A program made the position numbers and the translations under genes. From Undibacter mobilis (lineage in GTDB: Bacteria; Pseudomonadota; Alphaproteobacteria; Rhizobiales; Xanthobacteraceae), in NCBI RefSeq assembly GCF_003367195.1, contig NZ_QRGO01000001.1, forward strand, positions 2,032,501 through 2,096,500: a stretch of 64,000 nucleotides of DNA. Direction: 5' to 3'. The notes under the pieces are model-generated. The model was given only the letters and a program-made list of their open reading frames with translations, was not told the DNA's origin and did not search any database. Below are positions 16,821 through 25,514 of the stretch, one piece after another. Position 1 is the first letter of the stretch. Every line of letters starts with the position of its first letter.

Positions 16821-17930
16821 TCACGGCTCGAAGGCCGGTGGCGGCGGCAGCGTCGGCGCGACATAGGCCGCGGCCTTGAACAGATCGCCCATGCCGGTGC
16901 GACCGATGCCGACGAGGCGCGCAAGCGCCAGATCGACGTCCGCGGCCTGAGCCCGCGTCGCCTTGGCCTTGAGCGTCATGGCCCGCGTTTCGATGCCGAG
17001 GCCGCGTAAGAGCCGCGATTGCGTGATCGGGCCGTAGCCCCTGGCGCCCATCAGTTCGATGGCGCGCGTCAGCGGTTCGAAATCGACATGCGCGGTGAGA
17101 TCGACCTCACCCGGCTCGCGCAGCGGATCGGCATAAGCATGCTTGCCGACGGCCTGCAGCGTATCGCCGAAATCGGTTTGCGAATGGCCGTAGTCGATGA
17201 CCAGCGCGGCGCTGTCTTGCGCGACACGGCGGCCGAGATCGATTGCGGTGTTGTCGGCGCGCCATTCGACGATGGAGTCGACCGGTGCCTCGCGTGCCGC
17301 TTGCGGCAGCAGCACGCCGATGTGCTTCATCGGCTCGGGGGCGAGCACAAAGGCAAAGCGGCCGTCCTCGCCGATGCCGACACAGCGCTCGTGCCAGCCG
17401 TCTTCGGTACGCACCGCCTGCGAGATCGGAATGGCGTCGAAGAATTCATTGGCGATGATGATGGCCGGTCCGTCCGGCACGTCGCGGATCGATGCGTACC
17501 AATGCGTCTCGATCTTGGTCGGCGCCAGCGTCTGCTTCTGCTGCTCGCGCAACACCGGGCTGATCTCGACCAGGTCGATCGCCACGGCGGCGCGGAAGGC
17601 CGGCACCACCTGCGCGGCCCGCATCGCGTCCTTCATCAGCGTGCCGCGGCCGGGTCCGAGTTCGATAACGCGCACGCGCGCCGGCGAGCCCATCTGCTTC
17701 CACACCGCCGACATCCAGATGCCGATCAGTTCGCCGAACATCTGGCTGACTTCCGGCGCGGTGATGAAATCGCCGCGGGCGCCGAGCGGGTCGCGCGTCA
17801 CGTAATAGCCGTGCTGCGGATGGCTCAGGCACAGCGCCATATATTCCGACACCGGCATCGGCCCGGCCGCTTCGATGCGCCGGCGGATTTCGGCTTCGAG
17901 GGGCGTCGGCGCGTGCGGGGCGTCGTTCAT
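16821..17930 (-). CDS. Class I SAM-dependent methyltransferase, MidA/NDUFAF7 family
   Basis: A 369-residue methyltransferase of the DUF185 family. The SAM-binding motif is VRVIELGPGRGTLMKDA at roughly residues 94-110, preceded by the family-specific GDFITAPEVSQMFGELIG. Mitochondrial NDUFAF7 methylates an arginine of complex I subunit NDUFS2; the bacterial counterparts presumably modify NuoD or another protein. The TAPEVSQ and later IIANEFFDAIPI segments are strongly conserved in the family. It starts 6 bp downstream of the lgt stop, so the two are clearly in one operon. Confidence 0.93.
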   Translation of the reverse strand: MNDAPHAPTPLEAEIRRRIEAAGPMPVSEYMALCLSHPQHGYYVTRDPLGARGDFITAPEVSQMFGELIGIWMSAVWKQMGSPARVRVIELGPGRGTLMKDAMRAAQVVPAFRAAVAIDLVEISPVLREQQKQTLAPTKIETHWYASIRDVPDGPAIIIANEFFDAIPISQAVRTEDGWHERCVGIGEDGRFAFVLAPEPMKHIGVLLPQAAREAPVDSIVEWRADNTAIDLGRRVAQDSAALVIDYGHSQTDFGDTLQAVGKHAYADPLREPGEVDLTAHVDFEPLTRAIELMGARGYGPITQSRLLRGLGIETRAMTLKAKATRAQAADVDLALARLVGIGRTGMGDLFKAAAYVAPTLPPPPAFEP

Positions 17931-17936
17931 GGACCG

Positions 17937-18764
17937 TCAGGTCGTCTTGGGGCGGAGAGGGTGCTTCACGGCGTAGACGATGAAGCACAGGCCGGCGAGG
18001 AACAAGGGGATCGACAGCAATTGTCCCATCGTGGCGCCGCCCCACAGGAAGCCGAGCTGCGCATCAGGCTCGCGGAAGAATTCGCAGATAGTGCGCGCCA
18101 CGGCATAGAAGCAGGCGAAGCTGCCGATAATCAGGCCTGGCTTCTTCAGCGCACCGAAGCGGATCATCACAGCCAGGAAGATGAACATGGCGAGACCTTC
18201 AAGCCCCGCCTCATAGATCTGGCTCGGATGCCGCGGCAGCGGCCCGCCATTCGGGAAGATCATGGCCCAGGGCACATCGGTCGGGCGGCCCCACAATTCG
18301 CCGTTGATGAAGTTGGCGATGCGGCCGAGCAGAATGCCGATCGGCGCCGCGGCGCAGGTTAGGTCGCCGAGCGTCAAGGTTGGAATGCCGCGCGCGCGGG
18401 CGAACAGTACGACCGCGACCACGCAGCCGGTAAAGCCGCCGTGGAACGACATGCCGCCATTCCAGAGCTGGAAGATCTCGAGCGGATGCGCGGTAAAATG
18501 CGGCAGGTTGTAGAACAGCACATAGCCGATGCGGCCACCGAGGATGATACCGAGTGTCACCCAGAGGACGAAGTCGTCGAAGTCGATCATTTTCAGCGGC
18601 GCCGGGCCGCCCCACAGCCGTTCGGTGCGGATCAGGTGTCGCGAATAGATCCAGCCGGCGACGATGCCGACGATATAGGCCAGCGCATACCAACGAATGG
18701 CGAAGGGCCCGACATGGACGAGGACGGGATCGATATATGGAAACGGTATGACAAAAAACGGCAT
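17937..18764 (-). CDS. lgt: Prolipoprotein diacylglyceryl transferase
   Basis: A 275-residue inner-membrane enzyme that transfers diacylglycerol to the lipobox cysteine of prolipoproteins, the first step of lipoprotein maturation. About seven helices are predicted. The Lgt hallmarks are [10 protein letters not shown] near residue 110, the signature [16 protein letters not shown] (residues 145-160) and [14 protein letters not shown]-terminal [19 protein letters not shown] is typical. It heads the lgt-midA-pgeF cluster; several predicted lipoproteins in this window would be its clients. Confidence 0.96.
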   Translation of the reverse strand: MPFFVIPFPYIDPVLVHVGPFAIRWYALAYIVGIVAGWIYSRHLIRTERLWGGPAPLKMIDFDDFVLWVTLGIILGGRIGYVLFYNLPHFTAHPLEIFQLWNGGMSFHGGFTGCVVAVVLFARARGIPTLTLGDLTCAAAPIGILLGRIANFINGELWGRPTDVPWAMIFPNGGPLPRHPSQIYEAGLEGLAMFIFLAVMIRFGALKKPGLIIGSFACFYAVARTICEFFREPDAQLGFLWGGATMGQLLSIPLFLAGLCFIVYAVKHPLRPKTT

Positions 18765-18800
18765 GATGGCCCTTGGTAGAAATATCCCGAGTCGCCCGCT

Positions 18801-18867
18801 AGTGGTTCTAACATTCGCATCCCGTCTGCGGAGGCACTTTTGCGACTGTTAGAATCAAAGGACCACC
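18801..18867. repeat. Inverted repeat AGTGGTTCTAACA with interrupted right arm
   Basis: Left arm AGTGGTTCTAACA (18801-18813) pairs with TGTTAGAA...ACCAC (18847-18866); the right arm holds an extra 7-8 bases. Lies just upstream of lgt. Confidence 0.6.
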
Positions 18868-18884
18868 AGCAAGTTATTGTTGCC

Positions 18885-18958
18885 AGTGGAGCTTTGGATT
18901 TGACGTTCGCTTGGTCGATTCGCGGCTAGCCGGTGGCGAACGTCAAATCCGCTCCACT
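18885..18958. repeat. Long inverted repeat with GGATTTGACGTTCGC arms
   Basis: Left arm 18885-18910 and right arm 18936-18958 match over 23 bp except for three extra bases (TTT) in the left arm. They enclose a 25-bp loop. It occupies the divergent lgt/ubiK spacer next to the element at 18801. The design looks like a dispersed palindromic element; no second copy was seen in this window. Confidence 0.75.
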
Positions 18959-19058
18959 AGGTTCCTAGCACGGCGCCTCTTGCAGGCCGATGACCTGCGC
19001 GCCATTGTGCGGGGCAACAGGTCCCGGGGAAACCTCAAGATCCCCAGCGGAGATGACA

Positions 19059-19364
19059 ATGACCCAGACCAGCAACCGGATTTTCGACGAGATGGCGCGC
19101 CTGATGAACGACGCCGCCGGCGTTGCGCAGGGCGTGCGGCGCGAGTTCGACACCTTGTTCCGCGCCCAGGCCGAGAAGATGTTGCGCGAGCTTGAAGTGG
19201 TGTCGCGCGAGGAATTCGAGGCGGTCAAGGAAATGGCCCGGCTCGCCCGCGAGGAAAACGAGGCGCTGAAAGCTCGGATTGAGGCTTTGGAAGGCAAAAC
19301 AGTCGCGAAAGCGTCGAAGAAGACCAAGGACTCCGAGCCGCCGACATCGGCGCCCGAAGCCTAG
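19059..19364 (+). CDS. Ubiquinone biosynthesis accessory factor UbiK family (BMFP)
   Basis: A 101-residue coiled-coil protein. MTQTSNRIFDEMARLMNDA and EFDTLFRAQAEKML in the first half, then REEFEAVKEMARLAREENEALKARIEALE, match the UbiK/YqiC membrane-fusogenic family. UbiK helps the aerobic ubiquinone-synthesis complex and binds lipids via UbiJ. The ATG at 19059 is preceded by GGAG with 6 bases spacing; the ATG at 19053 abuts the same GGAG and is less likely. The TAG stop at 19362-19364 overlaps the convergent LysR stop by four bases (CTAG). Confidence 0.85.
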   Translation: MTQTSNRIFDEMARLMNDAAGVAQGVRREFDTLFRAQAEKMLRELEVVSREEFEAVKEMARLAREENEALKARIEALEGKTVAKASKKTKDSEPPTSAPEA

Positions 19365-20269
19365 GTCTCGACGGCTGACGTCTTGATGAAGTCGACAAAG
19401 GCCCGCAGCGGAGCCGGCAGCAGGCGTCGACCCGGGTAATAGAGAAACGGCCCCGGAAAGCGTTGCCACCACGCCTCGAGAACCGGTTCGAGCGTGCCGT
19501 TGTCGAAGTGCGGGCGCAGCCAGTCTTCAAACAAGGGCACGATGCCGGTTCCGGCAATTGCCGCGTCGACCATGAGATCGGTGGCGCTGCCGATGCTGAC
19601 GATCAGCGGTCCGGTCACGTCGACCTTCACCACCTCACCATCACGCTCGAATTCCCAACTCATGGTGGCCCCGCTGGGAAACCGGCCTTGCAGACAATTG
19701 TGCTGGAGGAGGTCGCGCGGGTGTTGCGGCCGGCCCCGCTTGTCGAGATAGGCTTTTGACGCGCCGAGGGCGAAGCGCTGGTGACGCGGCCCGATCGGCA
19801 CCGCGATCATGTCCTGCTCCAACCGCTCGCCGTAACGGATGCCGGCGTCGCAGCCGGCTGCCAGCACATCGACGAAGCTCTCCTCTGCCGTCACGTCCAG
19901 ACGGATGTCCGGATACGCGGCCAGGAACGGCGGCACAATTGATGGCAGGATCAGCCGCGCCGCGCTGACCGGGACGTTGAGTTTGAGCGTGCCGGCGGGG
20001 CGATCGCGGAAGCCATTCACGACGTCGATCGAGGCCTCGACTTCGCTCAGCGCCGGGCCGAGCCGCTCCAGAAGCCGCTCGCCGGCTTCGGTCGGAGAAA
20101 CGCTGCGGGTGGTCCGGTTCAGCAGTCTGACGCCGAGCTGCGTTTCGAGGCGCCGGACCGCTTCGCTGAGTCCCGACGCGCTGCCGCCGCTGGTCCGGGC
20201 GGCATCGCGGAAGCCTTTGGCCCGCGCCACCGTCAGGAAAGCATCTAGGTCGGTGAGATCGATTTTCAT
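19361..20269 (-). CDS. LysR family transcriptional regulator
   Basis: A 302-residue LysR protein. The N-terminal helix-turn-helix DLDAFLTVARAKGFRDAAR followed by GLSEAVRRLETQLGVRLLNR (residues 28-55) is the LysR signature. The effector domain contains the LNVPVSAARLILPSI start and GIRYGERLEQDMIAV. Its closest relatives repress or activate adjacent oxidoreductase genes, and here it is divergent from the aldo/keto reductase with 91 bp between the starts, so that gene is the probable target. The inducer is unknown. Confidence 0.9.
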   Translation of the reverse strand: MKIDLTDLDAFLTVARAKGFRDAARTSGGSASGLSEAVRRLETQLGVRLLNRTTRSVSPTEAGERLLERLGPALSEVEASIDVVNGFRDRPAGTLKLNVPVSAARLILPSIVPPFLAAYPDIRLDVTAEESFVDVLAAGCDAGIRYGERLEQDMIAVPIGPRHQRFALGASKAYLDKRGRPQHPRDLLQHNCLQGRFPSGATMSWEFERDGEVVKVDVTGPLIVSIGSATDLMVDAAIAGTGIVPLFEDWLRPHFDNGTLEPVLEAWWQRFPGPFLYYPGRRLLPAPLRAFVDFIKTSAVET

Positions 20270-20360
20270 TGTTCGCTATTCCGCACAGCCTGTACAGATT
20301 GTACTCGGTTATAGCGCAGCCGCGCGACTGTTATCTGAGAGCCAGAAACAGGAGCTGCCC

Positions 20361-21239
20361 ATGATTGCACCCAACAATTCGGCCACCTTCACCCTCGGCG
20401 ATCGCACCGTCAGGCGCCTCGGTTACGGCGCCATGCAATTGGCCGGTCCGGGCGTATTCGGCCCGCCGAAAGATCGTAATGCCGCGCTCGCGGTTCTGCG
20501 CGAAGCGGTCGCGCAGGGCGTCAACCACATCGACACCAGCGATTTCTACGGTCCGCACGTCACCAATCAGATCATCCGGGAGGCGTTGCACCCCTATCCG
20601 GCCGACCTCACCATCGTCACCAAGATCAGCGCCCGGCGCGGTCCAGCGGGCGAATGGCTTCCGGCCATGTCGCCTGAGGAACTCACCCGGGCGGTCCACG
20701 ACAATCTTCGTAACCTCGGCCTGGAGGTGCTCGACGTCGTCAACTTGCGCAGCATGCTGGATGTGCACGGCCCCGCTGAGGGCTCGCTCGAGGCGCCGCT
20801 GACGACTTTGGCCGAGTTGCAACGGAAGGGGCTCGTGCGCCATATCGGCCTGAGCAACGTCACGTCCAAGCAGGTTGCCGACGGCCGCAAGATCGCGCCC
20901 ATCGTTTGCGTGCAGAACCACTACAATCTTGCTCACCGCAGCGACGACGCCTTGATCGACGAACTGGCGCAAGCCGGCACGGCCTATGTGCCGTTTTTCC
21001 CGCTCGGCGGCTTCTCGCCGTTGCAGTCGTCGACCTTGTCGGATGTTGCCGCGCGCCTGAAGGCGACGCCGATGCAGGTGGCGCTGGCCTGGCTGCTGCG
21101 CCGGTCGCCGAACATCCTGCTGATCCCCGGGACGTCGTCGGTCGCGCATTTGCGGGAGAACCTCGCCGCGGCCGAGCTTGTGCTGCCGGAAGCGGCCATG
21201 GGCGAACTGGACGCAATAGCTGCCGTTGAAGCGGCCTGA
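20361..21239 (+). CDS. Aldo/keto reductase family oxidoreductase
   Basis: A 292-residue (alpha/beta)8 barrel NADPH-dependent reductase. The catalytic motif IDTSDFYGP includes Asp58 and Tyr63, followed by Lys88 in IVTKISARR. LVRHIGLSNVT and the C-terminal GTSSVAHLRENLAAAEL (cofactor-binding) are typical. The usual His of the catalytic tetrad is not obvious. The ATG at 20361 has AGGAG 6-10 bases upstream; the longer frame starting at 19839 is antisense to the LysR gene. Probably regulated by that LysR protein. Confidence 0.9.
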   Translation: MIAPNNSATFTLGDRTVRRLGYGAMQLAGPGVFGPPKDRNAALAVLREAVAQGVNHIDTSDFYGPHVTNQIIREALHPYPADLTIVTKISARRGPAGEWLPAMSPEELTRAVHDNLRNLGLEVLDVVNLRSMLDVHGPAEGSLEAPLTTLAELQRKGLVRHIGLSNVTSKQVADGRKIAPIVCVQNHYNLAHRSDDALIDELAQAGTAYVPFFPLGGFSPLQSSTLSDVAARLKATPMQVALAWLLRRSPNILLIPGTSSVAHLRENLAAAELVLPEAAMGELDAIAAVEAA

Positions 21240-21252
21240 AGCAACCCAGGAA

Positions 21253-21358
21253 CGTCTCGAAGGAGGGACGAGGCCGTCCCATCCTTCGCGACGCATCGCA
21301 TAGCGCGTCGAAGACGCGCGTAAACGCGCTATTGCAGCGATGCTCCTCAGGATGAGGG
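21253..21358. repeat. GTCTCGAA...GCTCCTCAGGATGAGG palindromic repeat
   Basis: Contains GTCTCGAAGGAGGGACGAGG, CCATCCTTCGCGACGC, and ends TGCTCCTCAGGATGAGG. A sister copy with CCATGG variants is at 39495-39584. Sits right after the aldo/keto reductase gene. Confidence 0.8.
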
Positions 21359-21419
21359 AGGATTTTATTCTTGACGGCGATCTGGAATAGGACTATATAC
21401 ACCATCGTCCTGTTCCAGC

Positions 21420-21930
21420 CGGGGGCGCTGTCATGAGGCGTCGTTGCAGTGGGAAGAGGACGCGGTGCCCGCGGGCCTGGGACAACGCATCCCAGTCGCT
21501 CGGGCGGCGCCGGAGTTCCGCCCGGGGGCACTAGGGACCCCCGCGAGGAGCTCGCTGACGGTGTGTGCTACCCGCCCACAAAGGCGGATCAGCCGCCGAA
21601 AGCGCGGCCCGTGCGCCGTAACGACACCGCGGTGGAGCGCCGCGGGGCGCATGTGTCCTCCGATCGAGGGCACAGCGCACCGCAAGGTGCGAAATCAAAT
21701 GGGCGCCTCGCGGCGCTCCATCCCCTCGGCATGTCCGAGGGAGAGAAAGAGGAAGGCAGGCCGCCCCGGGCCTTCAAGAACAGGGGCGATGACGCGCGTC
21801 CGGGCCTTCCGACCCCAGGTTGCCCTTTTGGTCCCCTGCCGCTATAAGCCCGTCCGAACGCGGCCCCCGGCACCCCTGGAGGCTTGCCGCGGTTCAGGGG
21901 CGGCCCGCAAGTGCCGCCTTTTTCCATTGA
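21420..21930. other. GC-rich structured non-coding block A upstream of rplY
   Basis: About 510 bp with no recognisable protein: open frames exist in several registers on both strands, which is expected at this GC content, and none has family features. Short perfect hairpins are dense: CTGGGA/TCCCAG (21477-21495), CGGGCGG/CCGCCCG (21501-21524), GCACC-GCAA-GGTGC (21677-21690) and CCCTCGG/CCGAGGG (21723-21741). From memory, similar stretches occur repeatedly in Bradyrhizobium-type genomes and are often over-annotated as hypothetical ORFs; not checked. It may be a structured RNA, a repeat element or the rplY leader. Confidence 0.5.
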
Positions 21931-21949
21931 TCTATAAAGGACTTAAACT

Positions 21950-22672
21950 ATGGCCACCGTGCAAACTTTGAAGGCAACGGTGCGCCCGAAGGCAGGCAAG
22001 GGGGCCTCGCGGGCAGCACGTTTCTCCGGTCGCGTACCGGGCGTTATCTATGGCGACAATCAAGAGCCCCTTCTCGTGCTCCTCGATCACGATGAGCTGA
22101 AGCAGCGTATCTACGCCGGCCGTTTCACCACGACGCTCTGCGAGCTCGATGTCGAGGGCAAGAAGCATCGCGTCATTCCGCGCGACTACCAGCTCGACGC
22201 CATCAAGGACCTGCCGATGCACGTCGACTTCCTGCGCGTGCCGGAAGGCGCCACCATCCGCGTCAAGGTCGCGGTGCATGTGCTCAACGGCGAAACCGCC
22301 CCGGGCGTGAAGCGCGGCGGCGCGGTCAACATCGTGACCCACACCGTCAACCTCGAGTGCCCGGCCGACCGCATTCCGCGCTCGATCGACGTCGATATCG
22401 GCGATCTCGAAATCAACCACTCGAAGCATCTGTCCGACGTGAAGCTGCCGGAAGGTGTGAAGGTGCTCGCCCAGGGTGACATCACGCTGGTCACGGTGGT
22501 GCCGCCGTCCGGCTACGCCGAAGAACTCAAGCAGCAGGCTGCTGCTGCAACGGCTGCCGCCACTGCCGCCGCCGCTCCCGCCGCTGCGCCCGCTGGTGGC
22601 GGCGCTGCCGCTCCCGGTGCCGCTCCCGCCGCTGGCGCCGCGCCGGCCGGTGGCGCTCCGGCCAAGAAGTAA
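21950..22672 (+). CDS. rplY: 50S ribosomal protein L25 / general stress protein Ctc, long form
   Basis: A 240-residue L25 of the long Ctc/TL5 type that binds 5S rRNA. The N-terminal domain (residues 1-95) has KATVRPKAGKGASRAAR and FSGRVPGVIYGDNQEPLLV; the C-terminal beta domain follows to about 185. The last 50 residues are a low-complexity Ala/Pro/Gly tail ending in APAKK, which is common in alphaproteobacteria but unusually long. AAAGGA lies just before the ATG. Ends at a strong terminator and is followed by pth, the usual order. Confidence 0.95.
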   Translation: MATVQTLKATVRPKAGKGASRAARFSGRVPGVIYGDNQEPLLVLLDHDELKQRIYAGRFTTTLCELDVEGKKHRVIPRDYQLDAIKDLPMHVDFLRVPEGATIRVKVAVHVLNGETAPGVKRGGAVNIVTHTVNLECPADRIPRSIDVDIGDLEINHSKHLSDVKLPEGVKVLAQGDITLVTVVPPSGYAEELKQQAAAATAAATAAAAPAAAPAGGGAAAPGAAPAAGAAPAGGAPAKK

Positions 22673-22709
22673 GCGACAGCCGTTTTCCGGCTGTCTGTCG
22701 TCGCGAAAG

Positions 22710-22744
22710 ATCCCGTCCCGGCCCCGAGCCGGGGCGGGATTTTA
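22710..22744 (+). terminator. Rho-independent terminator after rplY
   Basis: A 13-bp stem (22710-22722 with 22728-22740, one G-T pair) with a CCCGA loop, followed by TTT. Lies 37 bp after the rplY stop. Confidence 0.75.
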
Positions 22745-22789
22745 CCAAGCGACCTTCCCTGAACCGGTCTCGGAGGAGGCGGCGAAGCC

Positions 22790-23398
22790 ATGCTGCTCCT
22801 TGTCGGCCTCGGCAATCCCGGCACGAAATACGCCGGCAACCGTCACAACGTCGGCTTCATGGCGGTGGAGGCGATCGCGCGCCGTCACAACATCGCGCCG
22901 TGGCGCAAGCGCTTTCAGGGCGTTGCGGTCGAAGGCACGATCGTCGGCAAGAAAGTCCTGCTGCTGTTGCCGGGCACCTATATGAACGAATCTGGCCGCG
23001 CGGTGTCGGAAGCGCTCGGCTTCTACAAGCTCACCATGGCCGATGTGATCGTCTTCCATGACGAGCTCGAACTGCCGCCGCTCAAGGTGCGGGTCAAAGC
23101 CGGCGGGGGTATTGCCGGTCACAACGGCCTGCGCTCCATCTCGGCGCATATCGGCAACGACTACCGCCGCATCCGTCTCGGCATCGGTCATCCCGGCGAC
23201 AAGAAGCTCGTCGAGCGCTATGTGCTGCAGGATTTCGCCAAGGACGAATGGCCCGGCGTCGAAGCGCTGTGCGATATCGTCGCCGACAACGTATCGCTCC
23301 TCGTCGAGGGCAAGGATTCGAGCTTCCAGAACAAGATTCATCTCACCATGGCGGCCAAAGGCTTCGGCGACGAGAAAGATCAGCCGGACGCTTCGTGA
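22790..23398 (+). CDS. pth: Aminoacyl-tRNA (peptidyl-tRNA) hydrolase
   Basis: A 202-residue enzyme that recycles peptidyl-tRNA released from stalled ribosomes. Family hallmarks: [21 protein letters not shown] at the N-terminus with the catalytic His in RHNVGF and Asn11-type residue, [14 protein letters not shown], the catalytic-Asp region [12 protein letters not shown] and [14 protein letters not shown]. The C-terminus is the usual length. Located between rplY and ychF, the conserved order in Proteobacteria. Confidence 0.96.
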   Translation: MLLLVGLGNPGTKYAGNRHNVGFMAVEAIARRHNIAPWRKRFQGVAVEGTIVGKKVLLLLPGTYMNESGRAVSEALGFYKLTMADVIVFHDELELPPLKVRVKAGGGIAGHNGLRSISAHIGNDYRRIRLGIGHPGDKKLVERYVLQDFAKDEWPGVEALCDIVADNVSLLVEGKDSSFQNKIHLTMAAKGFGDEKDQPDAS

Positions 23399-23425
23399 CG
23401 CTCAGGACAACGTGGAATTGATCTC

Positions 23426-24523
23426 ATGGGTTTCAAATGCGGTATCGTCGGCCTGCCCAATGTCGGCAAGTCGACCTTGTTCAACGCGCTGACGCAGACG
23501 GCGGCGGCGCAGGCCGCCAATTATCCGTTCTGCACCATCGAGCCGAATGTCGGTGAGATCGCCGTGCCGGATCCGCGGCTGGAAAAACTCGCTGCCATCG
23601 CCAAGTCGCAGCAGATTTTGCCGACCCGCATCACCTTCGTCGATATCGCCGGCCTGGTGCGCGGCGCGTCCAAGGGTGAAGGTCTCGGCAACCAGTTTCT
23701 CGCCAACATCCGCGAGGTCGATGCCATCGTCCATGTCGTGCGCTGCTTCGAGGACGACGACATCACCCATGTCGAAGGCAAGATCGATCCGATCGCCGAT
23801 ATCGACATCATCGAAACCGAGTTAATGCTCGCCGATATGGAAAGCCTCGAGAAGCGCGTCGATGCGCTGGAAAAGAAGGCCAAGGGCAACGACAAGGAAG
23901 CCAAGGAGACGCTCGATCTGGTCAAGCGTTGCCTGGTGCCGCTGCGCGAGGGCAAGCCGGCGCGCATCGTCGAGCGCAAGCCGGAAGAGGAAAAGCTGTT
24001 TCACTCGCTTGGCCTCCTGACCTCGGCGCCGGTGCTCTATGCCTGCAATGTCGATGAAGGCCATGCCGCAACCGGCAATGAGTTCTCCAAGCGGGTCGAA
24101 GCCCGTGCCAAGGAAGAGGGCGCGGTGGCGGTCGTCATCTCGGCCAAGATCGAATCCGAAATTGCAACGCTGCCCGAGAGCGAGCGCGTCGATTATCTTG
24201 AAGCGGTTGGCCTGAAGGAAACCGGTCTCGATCGCCTGGTGCAGGCCGGCTACGGGTTGTTGCACCTCGTCACTTACTTCACGGTCGGCCCGAAGGAAAC
24301 GCGCGCCTGGACCATTACGCAGGGCACCAAAGCGCCGGCGGCGGCGGGCGTCATTCATACCGACTTCGAAAAGGGCTTCATCCGCGCCGAAACCATTGCC
24401 TATGACGACTACATCGCCTTCAGCGGTGAAGCCGGGGCGCGCGATGCCGGCAAGATGCGCCTCGAGGGCAAGGAATACGTCGTCAATGACGGCGACGTGA
24501 TGCATTTCCGGTTTGCGACTTGA
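23426..24523 (+). CDS. ychF: Redox-regulated ATPase YchF (OLA1 family)
   Basis: A 365-residue P-loop ATPase. Walker A is GLPNVGKSTLFNAL near residues 8-21, the G3 region is FVDIAGLVRGASKGEGLGNQFL, and the specificity motif is NVDE near 210 in place of NKxD, which makes the family prefer ATP. The C-terminal TGS-like domain has WTITQGTKAPAAAGVIHTDF. Binds ribosomes and responds to oxidative stress. Starts 28 bp after pth and is surely co-expressed. Confidence 0.96.
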   Translation: MGFKCGIVGLPNVGKSTLFNALTQTAAAQAANYPFCTIEPNVGEIAVPDPRLEKLAAIAKSQQILPTRITFVDIAGLVRGASKGEGLGNQFLANIREVDAIVHVVRCFEDDDITHVEGKIDPIADIDIIETELMLADMESLEKRVDALEKKAKGNDKEAKETLDLVKRCLVPLREGKPARIVERKPEEEKLFHSLGLLTSAPVLYACNVDEGHAATGNEFSKRVEARAKEEGAVAVVISAKIESEIATLPESERVDYLEAVGLKETGLDRLVQAGYGLLHLVTYFTVGPKETRAWTITQGTKAPAAAGVIHTDFEKGFIRAETIAYDDYIAFSGEAGARDAGKMRLEGKEYVVNDGDVMHFRFAT

Positions 24524-24573
24524 GCGGAGCCAGGCGTCTTGATCGGCGCCTTTGACGGCATATAAAATTCGCC

Positions 24574-25038
24574 ATGACCGACAAACTCCACTTCGAAGAC
24601 TTCAAGGTTGGCGATGAGGCCGTCTACGGCCCGCGCCATGTGACGCGCGAGGAGATCGTCGCCTTCGCCGCCGAATTCGATCCGCAGCCGATGCATCTCG
24701 ACGAGGCGGCGGCCGCCAACACGCTGCTCGGCGGCCTCGGCGGTTCGGGTTGGCATTCCTGCGCGCTGCTGATGCGCATGATCGCCGACGGCTTTGTTCT
24801 CAATTCGACGTCGATGGGAAGCCCGGGCGTCGAAGAGGTGCGCTGGCTCAGGCCGTTGCGCCCCGGCGTCAATCTTCGCGTCCGCACCCGGGTGCTGGAA
24901 GCACGCGCCTCGAAAAGCCGGCCCGACATGGGACTGGTCAAGATGACGTTCGAGATGATCGACGATAGTGACGCGGTGGTGACGACCATGATCTCGACGT
25001 TGATGATGGGGCGCCGCGATGCCGGGGCGTCGGCATGA
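24574..25038 (+). CDS. MaoC family (R)-specific enoyl-CoA hydratase-like protein, first of a pair
   Basis: A 154-residue single hot-dog domain with the MaoC dehydratase hallmark: FAAEFDPQPMHLDEAAAANTLLGG (residues 30-53), where Asp and His are the catalytic pair, then SGWHSCALLMRMIADG. Such enzymes hydrate (R)-enoyl-CoA intermediates or handle side-chain acyl-CoA metabolism. Its ATGA stop overlaps the start of the next MaoC gene (25035-25038), so the two are translationally coupled, as is common for heteromeric or paired MaoC proteins. Confidence 0.88.
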   Translation: MTDKLHFEDFKVGDEAVYGPRHVTREEIVAFAAEFDPQPMHLDEAAAANTLLGGLGGSGWHSCALLMRMIADGFVLNSTSMGSPGVEEVRWLRPLRPGVNLRVRTRVLEARASKSRPDMGLVKMTFEMIDDSDAVVTTMISTLMMGRRDAGASA

Positions 25039-25514
25039 AGTATTTCGACGATATCCGTGTCGGCGACGTGGTGATGACCGGCAGTCACACCTTCAAGGCC
25101 GATGAAATCAAATCCTTCGCCCGCCGTTTCGACCCGCAGCTTTTTCACATGGACGAGGCGGCGGCGGCGCAGTCGCATTTCGGCGCGCTTTGCGCGTCCG
25201 GCTGGCACACCGCCGCGGCCTGGATGCGGGTCATGATCGATCAGCAGCGCGCCCTTGAGGATGCCATGAGCGCGCGTGGCGAAACGATCCCCATGCGCGG
25301 ACCCGCGCTCGGTCTGCGTGACCTGAAGTGGCTGCGGCCCGTTTATGTCGGCGAGACGATTACCTACAAATCGGAAGTGACCGAACTGCGCGTGTCCAAC
25401 AGCCGCCCCGAGTTCGGCCTGATGACCATCCTGACCACCGGCGTCAATCAGGATGGCGCCGCGGTCATATCTTTCGTCAGCACGACCTTCGCCGAGCGCC
25501 GGTCTATTTCCTGA
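25035..25514 (+). CDS. MaoC family (R)-specific enoyl-CoA hydratase-like protein, second of a pair
   Basis: A 159-residue hot-dog domain related to its upstream neighbour: FARRFDPQLFHMDEAAAAQSHFGAL holds the catalytic Asp/His pair in the same position, followed by CASGWHTAAAWMRVMID. The two probably form a heterodimer, as many rhizobial MaoC pairs do. Substrate is not evident. The last bases (25504-25514) overlap the convergent hypothetical gene. Confidence 0.88.
   Translation: MKYFDDIRVGDVVMTGSHTFKADEIKSFARRFDPQLFHMDEAAAAQSHFGALCASGWHTAAAWMRVMIDQQRALEDAMSARGETIPMRGPALGLRDLKWLRPVYVGETITYKSEVTELRVSNSRPEFGLMTILTTGVNQDGAAVISFVSTTFAERRSIS

Noticed and set aside
21444..21971. 175-codon open frame across block A reaching into rplY
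   Set aside because: Runs out of frame into the true rplY start, no family features, and other frames in the same DNA are equally open.
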